64,000 nt of DNA from Stutzerimonas frequens (GTDB taxonomy: Bacteria; Pseudomonadota; Gammaproteobacteria; Pseudomonadales; Pseudomonadaceae): positions 124,001 through 188,000 of the forward strand of contig NZ_JAMOHM010000006.1 in assembly GCF_024448335.1 (NCBI RefSeq), in the 5' to 3' direction. Position 1 is the first letter of the stretch. Each line of letters opens with the position of its first letter. The notes under the pieces were generated by a model. It searched no databases. It was given only the letters and a program-made list of their open reading frames with translations, and was not told where the DNA came from. Shown piece after piece: positions 1-10,033 of this stretch. Position numbers and translations under genes: made by a program.

Positions 1-1
1 C

Positions 2-970
2 ATGCTCTATGGGCTGCTCGGTACGCTGAACATGGCCGACCTGGCTGCGCGGGTAAGCGCCGCCGATCCCGCGGATGGGCCTCTGCTGGCTGCGGCTGGC
101 TACCTGCTGTTGGTGGTGTTCGCGCTGAAGGGCGCGATCCTGCCGTTGTACTTCTGGTTGCCGCGCGCCTATGCCTCTGCGACCGCGCCGGTCGCCGCTC
201 TGTTCGCCATCATGACCAAGGTTGGGTTGTACGCAATCGTGCGGGTCTTCACGCTCATTTTCGGTAACGAGGCGGGGGAGTTGAGCCACATGGTCGATGC
301 CTGGCTCTGGCCGCTGGCGTTGCTGACGCTTGGTGCTGCGGTAGTCGGTGCACTGGCTGCGCGCAATCTGCAGGTGCTGCTCGCCTATCTGGTGGTCGTT
401 TCGGTAGGTACATTGCTGGCCGGCATAGCGCTCGGCAGTGAGGCGGGCCTCGCGGCAGCGCTCTATTACCTTGTGCACAGCACCCTGATTGCCGGTGCGT
501 TGTTCCTGCTTGCCGATCTGATTGCTCGTCAGCGCGGCGACCTGGGAACCGATCTGATTACAGCTCCTGCGCTGCAACAACCGCTGCTGCTCGGCACGCT
601 GTTCTTCATCGGCGCGATTTCCGTGGCGGGCTTGCCGCCGTTCTCCGGTTTTCTCGGCAAGCTGATGCTGCTTCGCGCGATCGAGCCGGGCGCGGAGGCG
701 ATAGCGCTGTGGGCGGTGGTTCTGGTTGGCGGGCTGGGTATGCTTATCGCACTGAGCCGGGCCGGCAGTCTGGTGTTCTGGCGGGCCAGCGCACTAGCCC
801 AGGGGCAGAAGGCGGATCCTGTACGCCTGCTGGCCACCACGGGACTGCTGCTCGGCAGTCTGGTCCTGGTTGCCGCGGCCGGGCCGCTGCAGACATTCAT
901 GCAGGCCACGGCTGCACAGCTGCTGGACCTCCGGCCTTATCTGCAGATCGTTCAGGGAGGTGCGGCATGA
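2..970 (+). CDS. mrpD: Monovalent cation/H+ antiporter subunit D, 5'-truncated by the window edge
   Basis: This is the C-terminal 322 residues of a MrpD (PhaD/ShaD/MnhD) subunit, a homologue of the proton-pumping NuoL/M/N subunits of complex I. It sits in the inner membrane as part of a multisubunit Na+(K+)/H+ antiporter. Visible are about eight hydrophobic segments and the family stretch KGAILPLYFWLPRAY near residues 42-56, with the conserved Lys in a membrane segment, followed by SATAPVAALFA. LPPFSGFLGK near residue 212 is also typical. The true start lies left of the window and the first Met shown is internal. The stop overlaps the next start by four bases (ATGA), which suggests translational coupling with subunit E. 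Confidence 0.9.
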   Translation: MLYGLLGTLNMADLAARVSAADPADGPLLAAAGYLLLVVFALKGAILPLYFWLPRAYASATAPVAALFAIMTKVGLYAIVRVFTLIFGNEAGELSHMVDAWLWPLALLTLGAAVVGALAARNLQVLLAYLVVVSVGTLLAGIALGSEAGLAAALYYLVHSTLIAGALFLLADLIARQRGDLGTDLITAPALQQPLLLGTLFFIGAISVAGLPPFSGFLGKLMLLRAIEPGAEAIALWAVVLVGGLGMLIALSRAGSLVFWRASALAQGQKADPVRLLATTGLLLGSLVLVAAAGPLQTFMQATAAQLLDLRPYLQIVQGGAA

Positions 971-1467
971 GGGCGCGCTGGTTGCCGAATCCGGCCCTGA
1001 CGCTGTTGCTGGCGCTGCTCTGGTTGCTGCTCAACAACACCCTGAGTTTCGGGCAGCTGTTGCTTGGACTGTTTCTCGGCTGGGCGATACCGTTGCTCGT
1101 GAGCGGTTTTCTCATCGAAGTGCCTCGCGTGCGCAAGCCTGTGAAGCTTGTGCTGTTCTCGCTGAAAGTTCTTCGCGATATCGTGGTGGCCAACGTGCAC
1201 GTCGCCAGGCTGGTGCTCGGGCCCCGAAAGAGCCTGCGGCCAGCGTTCGTCGAGATCCCGATGGCCATCGACAACGAATTCGCTCTGGCTACGCTGACGA
1301 GCATCATCTCGCTGACACCCGGGACGGTCTCCGCCTGCCTGAGTCCTGATCGCAAGATGCTCATGGTGCATGCCCTCGATGCACCGGACATCGATGCCCT
1401 GGTCGCCGAGGTCAAGCGCAACTACGAAGCCCCGCTGCTGGAGATTTTCGAATGCTCGCGTACGTGA
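967..1467 (+). CDS. mrpE: Monovalent cation/H+ antiporter subunit E
   Basis: A 166-residue MrpE/MnhE-family membrane protein that helps assemble the Mrp antiporter complex. Two hydrophobic helices span roughly residues 8-45, followed by a basic cytosolic region and the family signature LTSIISLTPGTVS near residues 107-119. An in-frame open stretch runs further upstream to 709, but the start at 967 gives the family length and produces the ATGA overlap with subunit D. Its 3' end overlaps the subunit F start by 16 bases. Order D-E-F-G is the canonical mrp order. Confidence 0.93.
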   Translation: MRARWLPNPALTLLLALLWLLLNNTLSFGQLLLGLFLGWAIPLLVSGFLIEVPRVRKPVKLVLFSLKVLRDIVVANVHVARLVLGPRKSLRPAFVEIPMAIDNEFALATLTSIISLTPGTVSACLSPDRKMLMVHALDAPDIDALVAEVKRNYEAPLLEIFECSRT

Positions 1468-1721
1468 TTCCGTTCTGCCTGGCGGTGCTGGGACTGGCCG
1501 CCGTGCTGAACGTCGTCCGCCTGGTGCAGGGCCCGGACATGCCTGACCGGGTGCTCGCACTCGACACCCTTTATATCAACGCGCTGGCGCTGATCGTGCT
1601 GTTCGGCGTCTGGCTCGCCTCCGACCTGTTCTTCGAGGCTGCGCTGCTGATTGCCGTGATGGGTTTTGTCAGTACCGTGGCCGTGGGCAAACACCTGCTG
1701 CACGGCGACATCATCGACTGA
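1452..1721 (+). CDS. mrpF: Monovalent cation/H+ antiporter subunit F
   Basis: An 89-residue, three-helix MrpF/PhaF protein. The family motif GPDMPDRVLALDTL follows the first membrane helix at residues 27-40. The start lies inside the end of mrpE, so translation is probably coupled. In related bacteria the F subunit has been linked to cation and bile-salt efflux, but here it is best read simply as part of the complex. The length matches the family. Confidence 0.92.
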   Translation: MLAYVIPFCLAVLGLAAVLNVVRLVQGPDMPDRVLALDTLYINALALIVLFGVWLASDLFFEAALLIAVMGFVSTVAVGKHLLHGDIID

Positions 1722-1730
1722 GGAGGCGAC

Positions 1731-2060
1731 ATGCCATTCTGGATTGAAGCGTTGGTGAGTCTGTTCCTGGTCGTTGGCAGCCTGTTCGCTCTGATCGGTG
1801 CGATTGGCCTGTACCGGCTGCCGGATTTCTATACCCGTTTGCACGGGCCGACCAAGGCAACGACGCTCGGGGTTGGCGGCATCATCATCGCCTCGATGAT
1901 CTTTTTCAGCAGCCACAACGACGGCCTGAGTCTGCACGAGCTGCTGATCACCCTGTTCCTGTTCCTGACCGCGCCGGTCAGTGCGCACATGCTGGCCAAG
2001 GCTGCCATGCAGCAGAAGCTGCCTGCTGTCGAGCAGACGCGCGGCAAGCCCTGGGACTGA
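1731..2060 (+). CDS. mrpG: Monovalent cation/H+ antiporter subunit G
   Basis: A 109-residue MrpG/PhaG subunit with three hydrophobic helices and the family pattern GLYRLPDFYTRLHGPTKATT at residues 26-45, followed by a small-residue-rich helix. It is preceded by an AGGAGG-like ribosome site at about 1721-1726 and closes the antiporter operon. The stop is 45 bases from the end of the convergent glnD gene. No clear U-tract terminator is seen in that gap. Confidence 0.92.
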   Translation: MPFWIEALVSLFLVVGSLFALIGAIGLYRLPDFYTRLHGPTKATTLGVGGIIIASMIFFSSHNDGLSLHELLITLFLFLTAPVSAHMLAKAAMQQKLPAVEQTRGKPWD

Positions 2061-2105
2061 GGCGCGACAAGCGCTGTTCCACAGGCTCGGAGGCACACCC
2101 CAGCC

Positions 2106-4808
2106 TCAGATGACGATGCTGCTCGGTGAGGGCTGTTGCTCGTTCTCCTGTTGCAGCTCCTTGACCAGCGCCTGTTGCAGGCGCAGGCAGAACTGCGGAT
2201 CGGAAAGAGGCTGATTGTTCGCGTCGGTAACGAAGAACACGTCTTCCACGCGCTCGCCGAGTGTCGCGATCTTGGCGTTCTGCACGGACAGATCGAAATC
2301 GAGGAACAGCTGGCCGACGCGCGCCAGCAGGCCTGGCCGATCCGGGGCGATGATCTCGAGAATCGTCTGCGGCCGCTGAGTGTCGTTGTGGATGGTCACT
2401 TGCGGCGGGAAGGCGAAGTGCTTGAGCTGCCGAGGAACGCGCCGCTGGATGATGGTCAGGTAATCATCCGGGTTGCGCAGCGCGGCGATCAGACCTTTGC
2501 GGATTTCTTCGATGCGCTCCGGGTTGTTGCCGATCGGGCTGCCGTCGGCCTCCAGCACGATATAGGTATCCAGGGTGAACTGGCTGCTGGACGTCAGGAT
2601 CCGCGCGTCATGGATGTTCAGGTTCAACTGGTCCATGGCCGCCACGGTCACGGCAAAGAAATCATGCTGGTCCGGCGCGTAGATGAAGATCTGCGTGCCA
2701 CCCTCGAATTCGCGCTGGGTGGTCTCCTTGATCAACACCAGCGGACCGCTATCGGCAGGGTGTTCGATGATCGCATCGGTATGCCAGGCAACGTCGGTAG
2801 CGGTGTGGCGCAGGAAATAGTCGTCGCCCAGTTGCGCCCAGAGCTGCTCGGCATCGTCCGGATCAGTGCCGTGGCGTACCAGATCGTCGAGTGCTGCGCG
2901 CTGCGTCTGGCGGATCTGTTCTTCGCGACCCAGCGGGTTTTCCAATCCACGTTTGAGCGCGCGCTTGGTCTCTGTATACAGCTGGCGCAGCAGGCTGGCG
3001 CGCCAGGAATTCCATAGCGTCGGATTGGTGGCGTTGATGTCGGCAACGGTGAGTACATAGAGATAGTCCAGGTGCGTCTCGTCGCCAACCAGCTGAGCGA
3101 AATCGTTGATGATCTGTGGGTCCGACAGGTCCTTGCGCTGAGCCGTGGTGGACATTACCAGGTGGTTTTCCACCAGCCAGATCACCAGTCGGGTGTCCCA
3201 CGCCGGGAGCTTGTGTCGGCTGCAGAACTGCTCGGCATCGACCGCCCCCAATTCGGAGTGGTCGCCGCCGCGGCCCTTGGCAATGTCGTGGTAGAGGCCG
3301 GCGATGTAGATCAGCTCCGGCTTGGGCAGGCGTTCGACCAGCTTGCTGGCTAGTGGGTACTTTTCTGCAACGCCCGGTTTGGTCAGCTTGCGCAAATATT
3401 TGATGACATTGAGCGTGTGCGCATCGACCGTGTAGATGTGGAAAAGGTCATGCTGCATCTGGCCGACGATATGGCCGAACTCGGGAAGGTAGCGGCCGAG
3501 AATGCCGTAGCGATTCATGCGCCGCAGATTGCGGTGAATGCCTTCCTTGCACTTGAACAGCTCGATGAACAGGCTGGTGTTGCGCAGGTCCTCGCGGAAG
3601 CTGTCGTCAATCAGGTAGCGGTGGTCACGTAGCAGGCGGATCGTATCGGAGCGCACACCCAGGATATCGGGATGCTGTGCCAGCATCACGAAGGTTTCCA
3701 GGATGGCGAACGGCGTTCGCTTGAAGATTGCCGGGTTGCTGACTTCCAGGTACCCGTCGCGGACCTGGAAGCGACTGTTCAACGGCACGATCGGCCCGGA
3801 CTCACCTTCCCAGAGAATCACTTCGGCGAAATGCTGGCCGACCAGATCGCCCAGCTCGGCAATGCTCATGACCACCCGGTAGTACTTCTGCATGAAGCGT
3901 TCGATAGCCAGCTTGGCGTCGCTGTCCTCGTAGCCGAGCAGTGCGGCAAGACTGCGCTGGTGATCGAACAGCAGGCGGTCCTCTGCGCGTCCGGCGAGCA
4001 TGTGCAGGCCGTAACGGACCTTCCAGAGAAACTCCTGCGCAGCGGTCATCAGGCTGTGTTCGCCTTCCGTGAGAAAGCCCTGATCCACCATGGCCTGCAG
4101 ATTCAGCGTGCCGAACTCACGGCGTGCGATCCAGAGGATCGTCTGGATGTCGCGCAGTCCACCCGGGGAGCCCTTGACGTTGGGCTCCAGGTTGTACTCG
4201 GTGTTGTTGTACTTGGCGTGGCGTGCGCGCTGTTCTTCGCGCTTGGCCAGGAAGAACTCCTTGCTCGGCCACATTTGCTGAGGGCTAGTGACCTGGAGCA
4301 TGGCCTGGCGCAGGCGTTCGGGCCCGGCGATCGTGCGGCTTTCCATCAGATTGGTGAGGACCGTCAGATCGGCACGTGCTTCGTCGGCGCACTCGGCGAC
4401 AGAGCGTACCGCCTGCCCGACTTCCAGGCCGATATCCCAGAGCAGCGTGAGAAAGCCTTCGATCGAATCACGGAAGACTTCCTGGTCGCTTTCGTCTAGC
4501 AGAATCAGCAGGTCAATGTCGGAATAGGGATGCAGCTCGCCTCGTCCGTAGCCGCCGACTGCAACCAGCGCGATATCGGTGCCCTTGTCCCACTCGAAGC
4601 GGTTCCACGCCGAGCACAGGATCTGATCGACGAACCAGGCCCGGTCCTGGATCAGCCGGCGGATGTCACGGCCGGCCCTGAAGCGCTCGTCGAGCACTTG
4701 GCGCGCCTGCCGGATCGCCTTCTTGTAGGCAGCGATGGGGCTGGCCTTGAGCGCCAGTTCCGCCTGGAACTGGCTGCGATCGAACAGTTCCGGGTCGACC
4801 TGCGGCAT
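2106..4808 (-). CDS. glnD: Bifunctional uridylyltransferase/uridylyl-removing enzyme GlnD (PII uridylyltransferase)
   Basis: GlnD senses glutamine and adds or removes UMP on PII proteins (GlnB/GlnK), so it controls glutamine synthetase and the Ntr response. The 900-residue protein shows a nucleotidyltransferase domain with [17 protein letters not shown] at residues 85-101 (GG plus the DxD metal ligands), a central HD hydrolase domain with [14 protein letters not shown], and two C-terminal ACT domains (one starts near [14 protein letters not shown]). The reading frame is open to 4931, but the start at 4808 (MPQVDPELF) matches Pseudomonas GlnD and leaves 35 bases after map. The map-glnD order is conserved in Pseudomonas. 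Confidence 0.97.
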   Translation of the reverse strand: MPQVDPELFDRSQFQAELALKASPIAAYKKAIRQARQVLDERFRAGRDIRRLIQDRAWFVDQILCSAWNRFEWDKGTDIALVAVGGYGRGELHPYSDIDLLILLDESDQEVFRDSIEGFLTLLWDIGLEVGQAVRSVAECADEARADLTVLTNLMESRTIAGPERLRQAMLQVTSPQQMWPSKEFFLAKREEQRARHAKYNNTEYNLEPNVKGSPGGLRDIQTILWIARREFGTLNLQAMVDQGFLTEGEHSLMTAAQEFLWKVRYGLHMLAGRAEDRLLFDHQRSLAALLGYEDSDAKLAIERFMQKYYRVVMSIAELGDLVGQHFAEVILWEGESGPIVPLNSRFQVRDGYLEVSNPAIFKRTPFAILETFVMLAQHPDILGVRSDTIRLLRDHRYLIDDSFREDLRNTSLFIELFKCKEGIHRNLRRMNRYGILGRYLPEFGHIVGQMQHDLFHIYTVDAHTLNVIKYLRKLTKPGVAEKYPLASKLVERLPKPELIYIAGLYHDIAKGRGGDHSELGAVDAEQFCSRHKLPAWDTRLVIWLVENHLVMSTTAQRKDLSDPQIINDFAQLVGDETHLDYLYVLTVADINATNPTLWNSWRASLLRQLYTETKRALKRGLENPLGREEQIRQTQRAALDDLVRHGTDPDDAEQLWAQLGDDYFLRHTATDVAWHTDAIIEHPADSGPLVLIKETTQREFEGGTQIFIYAPDQHDFFAVTVAAMDQLNLNIHDARILTSSSQFTLDTYIVLEADGSPIGNNPERIEEIRKGLIAALRNPDDYLTIIQRRVPRQLKHFAFPPQVTIHNDTQRPQTILEIIAPDRPGLLARVGQLFLDFDLSVQNAKIATLGERVEDVFFVTDANNQPLSDPQFCLRLQQALVKELQQENEQQPSPSSIVI

Positions 4809-4843
4809 ACGAACATCCTCCGGTTGGGCTACGGCTGCGGATT

Positions 4844-5626
4844 TCAGGCCGAGGTGCGGGCGATGGTGTCGTCGCTGCGCAGGGTAAAGATCTCGTAGCC
4901 ATCGGCGGTCACCAGAATGGTGTGTTCCCACTGCGCCGAGAGCTTGCGGTCCTTGGTGATGGCGGTCCAGCCATCGCCGAGCAGGCGGGTTTCCGGACGC
5001 CCCTGGTTGATCATCGGCTCGATGGTGAAAGTCATGCCTTCCTTGAGTTCCAGGCCGGTGCCGGCGCGCCCGTAATGAAGCACCTGCGGTTCTTCATGGA
5101 ACACCTTGCCGATACCGTGACCACAATACTCGCGCACCACGGAGAAGCCGTTCTTCTCGGCATGCTTCTGGATCACCTCGCCGATGTCGCCGAGGCGGGC
5201 GCCGGGACGGACCAGTTCGATGCCTTTATATAGACACTCCTGAGTGATCTGGCAGAGGCGCTCGGCCCATTCCGGTACCTTGCCGACCAGGAACATCCTG
5301 CTGGTGTCGCCGTGGTAGCCGTCCTTGATAACGGTGATGTCGATGTTGAGGATGTCACCGTCCTTCAGGGGTTTGTCATTGGGAATGCCATGGCAGACGA
5401 CATGGTTGATCGAGGTGCAGATCGACTTGGGGAAGCCCTTGTAGTTCAGCGGGGCGGGAATGGCCTGCTGGACGTTGACGATATGCTCGTGGCACAGGCG
5501 ATCGAGCTCCTCGGTAGTGACGCCCGGTTTGACGTGCTCGCCGATCATTTCGAGAACCTCGGCAGCGAGACGCCCGGCTACGCGCATCTTCTCGATATCT
5601 TCGGGCGTCTTGATTGTGACTGTCAT
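4844..5626 (-). CDS. map: Type I methionine aminopeptidase
   Basis: Removes the N-terminal Met from nascent proteins. The 260-residue single-domain pita-bread enzyme contains the expected metal and substrate ligands: VCHGIPND (His), [19 protein letters not shown] (two Asp), [14 protein letters not shown] (His), FTIEPM (Glu) and WEHTILV (Glu). The length matches bacterial MetAP-I. It is divergent from rpsB across 286 bases and is followed by glnD on the same strand. The map/rpsB divergent pair is common in gammaproteobacteria. Confidence 0.97.
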   Translation of the reverse strand: MTVTIKTPEDIEKMRVAGRLAAEVLEMIGEHVKPGVTTEELDRLCHEHIVNVQQAIPAPLNYKGFPKSICTSINHVVCHGIPNDKPLKDGDILNIDITVIKDGYHGDTSRMFLVGKVPEWAERLCQITQECLYKGIELVRPGARLGDIGEVIQKHAEKNGFSVVREYCGHGIGKVFHEEPQVLHYGRAGTGLELKEGMTFTIEPMINQGRPETRLLGDGWTAITKDRKLSAQWEHTILVTADGYEIFTLRSDDTIARTSA

Positions 5627-5785
5627 GCAAACCTCTTGGTGCGCCCGCAGGCGAAGGCAATAAACGGAAAGCTGCGATGATAAACCAAAGCGCCCATGCC
5701 CTGCAGGTAAGGGCCGCTCAGGCAGCTGAGCGTGCGGCGGTTAGCCAAAGCAGTAGCCTGTCGGTGGTCTTTATGCTATAAAACG

Positions 5786-5912
5786 CGCCGCTCGACGGGG
5801 ACACCCCGTTGCGCTTAACCCCACACACGTGTCGACACGGTATCCTGGGTGCTCGAAAGAGTTGGATATCGGGACGCGTGGAGGCCTAACCCGACTTATT
5901 CGAGGACTTATC
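5786..5912 (+). promoter_or_regulatory. rpsB leader, probable S2 autoregulatory RNA, with upstream -10-like site
   Basis: A TATGCTATAAAA stretch at about 5773-5784 could supply the -10 of the rpsB promoter. The following leader contains hairpin ACGGGG/CCCCGT (5795-5809) and a nested hairpin: GGTATCC (5839-5845) can pair with GGATATC (5864-5870), enclosing CTC-GAAA-GAG with a GNRA-type tetraloop (5852-5861). Ribosomal protein S2 represses its own mRNA through a conserved leader in gammaproteobacteria. Assignment to that element is an inference from position and fold. Confidence 0.45.
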
Positions 5913-6653
5913 ATGTCTCAAGTCACCATGCGCGATATGCTGAAGGCCGGTGTGCACTTCGGCCACCAGACCCGTTACTGGAACCCGAAAATGGACAAAT
6001 ACATTTTCGGTGCGCGCAACAAGATCCACATCATCAACCTGGAAAAGACCCTGCCGATGTTCAACGACGCCCTGCGTTTCGTTGAGAAGCTGGCTGCAGG
6101 CAAGAACAAGATTCTGTTCGTCGGTACCAAGCGTTCCGCTGGCAAGATCGTTCGCGAAGAAGCTGCTCGTTGCGGCTCGCCGTATGTCGATCATCGCTGG
6201 TTGGGCGGCATGCTGACCAACTACAAGACCATCCGTGCTTCCATCAAGCGTCTGCGTGAGCTGGAATCCCAGTCTCAGGATGGTACTTTCGAGAAGCTGA
6301 CCAAGAAAGAAGCGCTGATGCGCACCCGCGACCTCGAGAAGCTCGAGCGCAGCCTGGGCGGCATCAAGGACATGGGCGGCCTGCCGGACGCCATGTTCGT
6401 CATCGACGTCGACCACGAGCGCATCGCCATCTCCGAAGCCAACAAGCTGGGCATCCCGGTTATCGGCATCGTCGATACCAACAGCAGCCCGGAAGGCGTC
6501 GACTACATCATTCCTGGTAATGATGATGCCATCCGTGCCGTGCAACTCTACCTCGGCTCCATGGCTGATGCCGTTCTGCGCGGTCGTCAGAATGCAGCTG
6601 GCGGTGCTGACGAGTTCGTCGAGGAAGTGGCTTCCGAAGCGGCTCAGGGCTAA
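5913..6653 (+). CDS. rpsB: 30S ribosomal protein S2
   Basis: A 246-residue S2 protein with the family start [22 protein letters not shown] (residues 6-27), the FVGTKRSA motif and the signature near [19 protein letters not shown]. The frame is open upstream to 5829, but the start at 5913 follows a GAGGACTT ribosome site and gives family length. It is followed by a strong terminator and then tsf, the usual rpsB-tsf order. It helps assemble the small subunit and binds near S1. Confidence 0.98.
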   Translation: MSQVTMRDMLKAGVHFGHQTRYWNPKMDKYIFGARNKIHIINLEKTLPMFNDALRFVEKLAAGKNKILFVGTKRSAGKIVREEAARCGSPYVDHRWLGGMLTNYKTIRASIKRLRELESQSQDGTFEKLTKKEALMRTRDLEKLERSLGGIKDMGGLPDAMFVIDVDHERIAISEANKLGIPVIGIVDTNSSPEGVDYIIPGNDDAIRAVQLYLGSMADAVLRGRQNAAGGADEFVEEVASEAAQG

Positions 6654-6686
6654 GTGCGGCGCATTGCAGCGTGACACCCGATGAAC

Positions 6687-6711
6687 AAAAAGGGGGCTAG
6701 GCCCCCTTTTT
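6687..6711 (+). terminator. Rho-independent terminator/attenuator between rpsB and tsf
   Basis: A GGGGGC/GCCCCC stem (6692-6697 and 6701-6706) is flanked by an A-run and a T-run of five, so it may work in both directions. It lies in the rpsB-tsf gap, where partial termination is known in other bacteria. Confidence 0.85.
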
Positions 6712-6780
6712 GTCTCTTGCGAATTGATCACCCGTGCGAAGGGTGAGTGGTTTAGAAACCAAATCGAGAGGATTCCCAAC

Positions 6781-7644
6781 ATGGCAGAAATCACTGCAGC
6801 CTTGGTCAAAGAACTGCGCGAGCGTACCGGTCAGGGCATGATGGAGTGCAAGAAGGCTCTGGTTGCCGCCGGTGGTGACATCGAGAAGGCCATCGACGAT
6901 ATGCGTGCTTCCGGCGCCATCAAGGCTGCCAAGAAGTCGGGCAACATCGCTGCCGAAGGTTCGATCGCCGTTCGTGTCGAGGGTGGCCGCGGTGTGATCA
7001 TCGAAGTCAACTCGCAGACCGACTTCCTGGCTCTGCAGGACGACTTCAAGGCCTTCGTCAAGGAAAGCCTGGACGAGGCTTTCGAGCAGAAGCTGACCGA
7101 AGTGGCTCCGCTGATCGCTTCTCGCGAATCCGCTCGTGAGGCGCTGGTCGCCAAGTGCGGCGAAAACGTCAACATCCGTCGCCTGACTGCCGTTGAGGGT
7201 GATGTGGTGGGCGCCTACCTGCATGGCCATCGCATCGGTGTGCTGGTTACTCTGAAAGGCGGTGACGCCGAGCTGGCCAAGGACATCGCTATGCACGTAG
7301 CCGCCAGCAACCCCGCCGTTCTGAGCCCTGCCGACGTTTCCGAAGAGTTGGTTGCCAAGGAAAAGGAAATCTTCCTGCAGCTGAACGCCGACAAGATCGC
7401 CGGCAAGCCTGAGAACATCGTCGAGAACATGATCAAGGGTCGCATCAACAAGTTCCTGGCCGAAGCCAGCCTGGTTGAGCAGCCGTTCGTCAAGGATCCG
7501 GAAGTCAAAGTTGGCGATCTGGCCAAGAAAGCCGGTGCCGAAATCGTATCCTTCGTTCGTTACGAAGTGGGCGAGGGCATCGAGAAGGCCGAGGTCGACT
7601 TCGCTGCCGAAGTTGCCGCTCAGGTGGCTGCAACCAAGAAGTAA
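6781..7644 (+). CDS. tsf: Translation elongation factor Ts
   Basis: EF-Ts is the guanine-nucleotide exchange factor for EF-Tu. The 287-residue protein begins with the UBA-like region [20 protein letters not shown] (residues 8-27), followed by the signature [10 protein letters not shown] near residues 75-84. The start at 6781 follows GAGAGGATT and was preferred over an in-frame opening at 6724 because it gives the family N-terminus. It sits between rpsB and pyrH as in most Proteobacteria. Confidence 0.98.
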   Translation: MAEITAALVKELRERTGQGMMECKKALVAAGGDIEKAIDDMRASGAIKAAKKSGNIAAEGSIAVRVEGGRGVIIEVNSQTDFLALQDDFKAFVKESLDEAFEQKLTEVAPLIASRESAREALVAKCGENVNIRRLTAVEGDVVGAYLHGHRIGVLVTLKGGDAELAKDIAMHVAASNPAVLSPADVSEELVAKEKEIFLQLNADKIAGKPENIVENMIKGRINKFLAEASLVEQPFVKDPEVKVGDLAKKAGAEIVSFVRYEVGEGIEKAEVDFAAEVAAQVAATKK

Positions 7645-7664
7645 GGACTGCTAGCCGGTTCCCG

Positions 7665-7697
7665 AAGAGGCTGCCCGCTCACGCGTGCGGCCTCTTT
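7665..7697 (+). terminator. Possible weak terminator after tsf
   Basis: AAGAGGC (7665-7671) can pair with GCCTCTT (7690-7696) around an 18-base loop, followed by a short T-run. The stem is short and the loop long, so it may be a partial terminator before pyrH. Confidence 0.4.
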
Positions 7698-7840
7698 GTC
7701 GAATGGGGCGGCCGAAATTTTTTCGTCACGTTATATTCGTCGCTTGGCACCAACCGCTGGTTGCGCTGTCAAAGCGCAGATATTTTTTGGCCGGGTTCGG
7801 CCAGTCTTAGTCACACCACGCCGCAGGAGATAGAACGCCA

Positions 7841-8584
7841 ATGGCTCAGCAGATGAGTGCACGCAACCCACGCTATAAACGCATTCTGCTCAAATTAAGC
7901 GGCGAGGCCTTGATGGGTTCCGAAGACTTCGGAATCGATCCCAAGGTGCTTGATCGCATGGCTCTGGAAGTCGGGCAGCTGGTGGGCATTGGTGTCGAGG
8001 TCGGCCTGGTGATCGGTGGGGGTAATCTGTTCCGTGGCGCGGCGCTTTCCGCAGCGGGAATGGATCGGGTTACCGGTGATCATATGGGCATGCTCGCAAC
8101 GGTCATGAATGCGCTGGCCATGCGTGATGCGCTCGAGCGTTCGAATATCCCGGCGCTGGTCATGTCTGCCATTTCCATGGTCGGTGTCACCGACCATTAC
8201 GACCGCCGCAAGGCCATGCGTCATCTCAAGAGCGGCGAAGTGGTGATCTTCTCTGCCGGAACCGGTAATCCATTCTTCACCACTGATTCGGCGGCCTGCC
8301 TGCGCGCGATCGAAATCCAGGCGGATGTCGTGCTCAAGGCCACCAAGGTCGACGGCGTCTATACGGCTGATCCCTTCAAGGATCCGAACGCCGAGAAGTT
8401 TGCCGAGCTCACGTACGATGAAGTGCTCGATCGCAAGCTCGGGGTAATGGATCTGACCGCCATCTGCCTGTGCCGCGATCACAACATGCCGCTGCGTGTG
8501 TTCAACATGAACAAGCCCGGCGCCCTGCTCAATATTGTGCTGGGTGGCGCCGAAGGAACACTGATCGAGGAATCGAACGAATGA
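7841..8584 (+). CDS. pyrH: UMP kinase
   Basis: Converts UMP to UDP in pyrimidine nucleotide synthesis. The 247-residue protein has the amino-acid-kinase fold, with [12 protein letters not shown] at residues 11-22, GGGNLFRG near residue 60 and the [12 protein letters not shown] nucleotide-binding stretch near residue 146. The start follows a GCAGGAG ribosome site. Its stop overlaps the frr start (ATGA), so the two are probably translated together. A TTATAT sequence near 7731 in the upstream gap may serve as a -10 element. Confidence 0.98.
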   Translation: MAQQMSARNPRYKRILLKLSGEALMGSEDFGIDPKVLDRMALEVGQLVGIGVEVGLVIGGGNLFRGAALSAAGMDRVTGDHMGMLATVMNALAMRDALERSNIPALVMSAISMVGVTDHYDRRKAMRHLKSGEVVIFSAGTGNPFFTTDSAACLRAIEIQADVVLKATKVDGVYTADPFKDPNAEKFAELTYDEVLDRKLGVMDLTAICLCRDHNMPLRVFNMNKPGALLNIVLGGAEGTLIEESNE

Positions 8585-9138
8585 TCAACGAGATCAAGCA
8601 AGACGCGCAGGAGCGCATGAAGAAAACCCTGGAATCGCTGGATCACGCCTTTGCCAAGATTCGTACCGGTAGGGCTCATCCCAGCATCCTCGATAGCGTC
8701 ATGGTTTCCTATTACGGCGCTGATACGCCGTTGCGCCAGGTGGCCAACGTTGTGGCCGAGGATTCCCGCACGCTGGCACTTACCGTGTTCGACAAGAGCA
8801 TGATCCAGGCCGTCGAAAAGGCCATCATGACCTCCGATCTGGGCCTCAATCCGGCTACCGCGGGTACCACGATCCGTGTGCCGATGCCGGCGCTGACCGA
8901 AGAGACGCGCAGGGGCTACACCAAGCAGGCGCGGGCCGAAGCCGAGAATGCTCGTGTTGCGGTTCGCAACATCCGTCGCGATGCCATCGCCCAGTTGAAA
9001 GATCTGGTCAAGGAGAAGGAAATCAGCGAGGACGAGGAACGCCGTGGCCAGGATGACGTCCAGAAGCTTACCGACAAGTACGTCGCGGAGATCGACAAGG
9101 CCCTGGAGGCCAAAGAAAGCGATCTGATGGCTGTTTGA
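8581..9138 (+). CDS. frr: Ribosome recycling factor
   Basis: RRF splits post-termination ribosomes together with EF-G. The 185-residue protein shows the family pattern [20 protein letters not shown] near the N-terminus and the [17 protein letters not shown] region near residue 147. The reading frame extends upstream inside pyrH to 8470, but the ATGA overlap at 8581 gives the standard length. Order pyrH-frr-uppS is conserved. Confidence 0.98.
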   Translation: MINEIKQDAQERMKKTLESLDHAFAKIRTGRAHPSILDSVMVSYYGADTPLRQVANVVAEDSRTLALTVFDKSMIQAVEKAIMTSDLGLNPATAGTTIRVPMPALTEETRRGYTKQARAEAENARVAVRNIRRDAIAQLKDLVKEKEISEDEERRGQDDVQKLTDKYVAEIDKALEAKESDLMAV

Positions 9139-9271
9139 CTGCTATTGGATAGTTGCCGCCGTGGCCGCAGTCGACTTCGGTCGCTGTGGGCGGCGGCAGC
9201 GGTGCCTGGAAGCTGTTGCTGGCAGCTTTGTCTTTTGTTTGCAGCGTGTTCTAGCGCAAGTAGAGTTGTTC

Positions 9272-10033
9272 ATGGAAAAGGTCAGGCAGATTGCCGGGCG
9301 GAAAATTCCCCGTCACGTAGCGATCATCATGGATGGCAACAACCGCTGGGCGAAGAGGCGCCTGCTGCCTGGTGTAGCCGGGCACAAGGCGGGCGTCGAT
9401 GCTGTTCGAGCGGTGATCGAGGTCTGCGCCGATTCCGGTGTCGAGGTGCTGACACTGTTCGCCTTCTCCAGCGAGAACTGGCAGCGTCCGGCCGACGAGG
9501 TTGGCGCGCTGATGGAGCTGTTCCTTTCTGCCTTGCGTCGCGAGGCGCGCAAGCTTGACGAGAACGGCATTCGGCTTCGCATCATCGGTGACCGCACTCG
9601 TTTCCATCCAGAACTGCAGGCGGCAATGCTGGAAGTCGAGGAAATGACTGCAGCCAATCACCGCTTCGTGCTCCAGGTGGCCGCCAATTACGGTGGTCAG
9701 TGGGACATCCTGCAGGCGGCTCAGCATCTTGCCAGCGAGGCTCAGTCCGGGCGGCTGAACCCTGCCGAAATCACCCCGGCCTTGTTTCAAAGCTATCTGG
9801 CGACGGGGGACATGCCTTTGCCGGATCTTTGCATCCGAACCGGCGGCGAACGGCGCATCAGTAATTTTCTGTTGTGGCAGCTGGCTTACGCGGAGCTGTA
9901 TTTCTCCGATCTTTACTGGCCGGACTTCAAGCACGTCGCCATGCGTAAGGCTCTCGCGGATTTCGCTACACGACAGCGGCGCTTTGGTAAGACCGGCGAA
10001 CAGGTCGAAAGCGAGGTCAAGGTCGAATGCTGA
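9272..10033 (+). CDS. uppS: Di-trans,poly-cis-undecaprenyl-diphosphate synthase
   Basis: Makes undecaprenyl diphosphate, the lipid carrier for peptidoglycan and LPS O-antigen. The 253-residue cis-prenyltransferase has HVAIIMDGNNRWAK at residues 15-28 (the catalytic Asp in MDGN) and the C-terminal signature RTGGERRISNFLLWQLAYAE. The start at 9272 gives family length; the frame is open to 9161 but lacks family sequence there. It overlaps cdsA by seven bases. Also named ispU. Confidence 0.97.
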   Translation: MEKVRQIAGRKIPRHVAIIMDGNNRWAKRRLLPGVAGHKAGVDAVRAVIEVCADSGVEVLTLFAFSSENWQRPADEVGALMELFLSALRREARKLDENGIRLRIIGDRTRFHPELQAAMLEVEEMTAANHRFVLQVAANYGGQWDILQAAQHLASEAQSGRLNPAEITPALFQSYLATGDMPLPDLCIRTGGERRISNFLLWQLAYAELYFSDLYWPDFKHVAMRKALADFATRQRRFGKTGEQVESEVKVEC

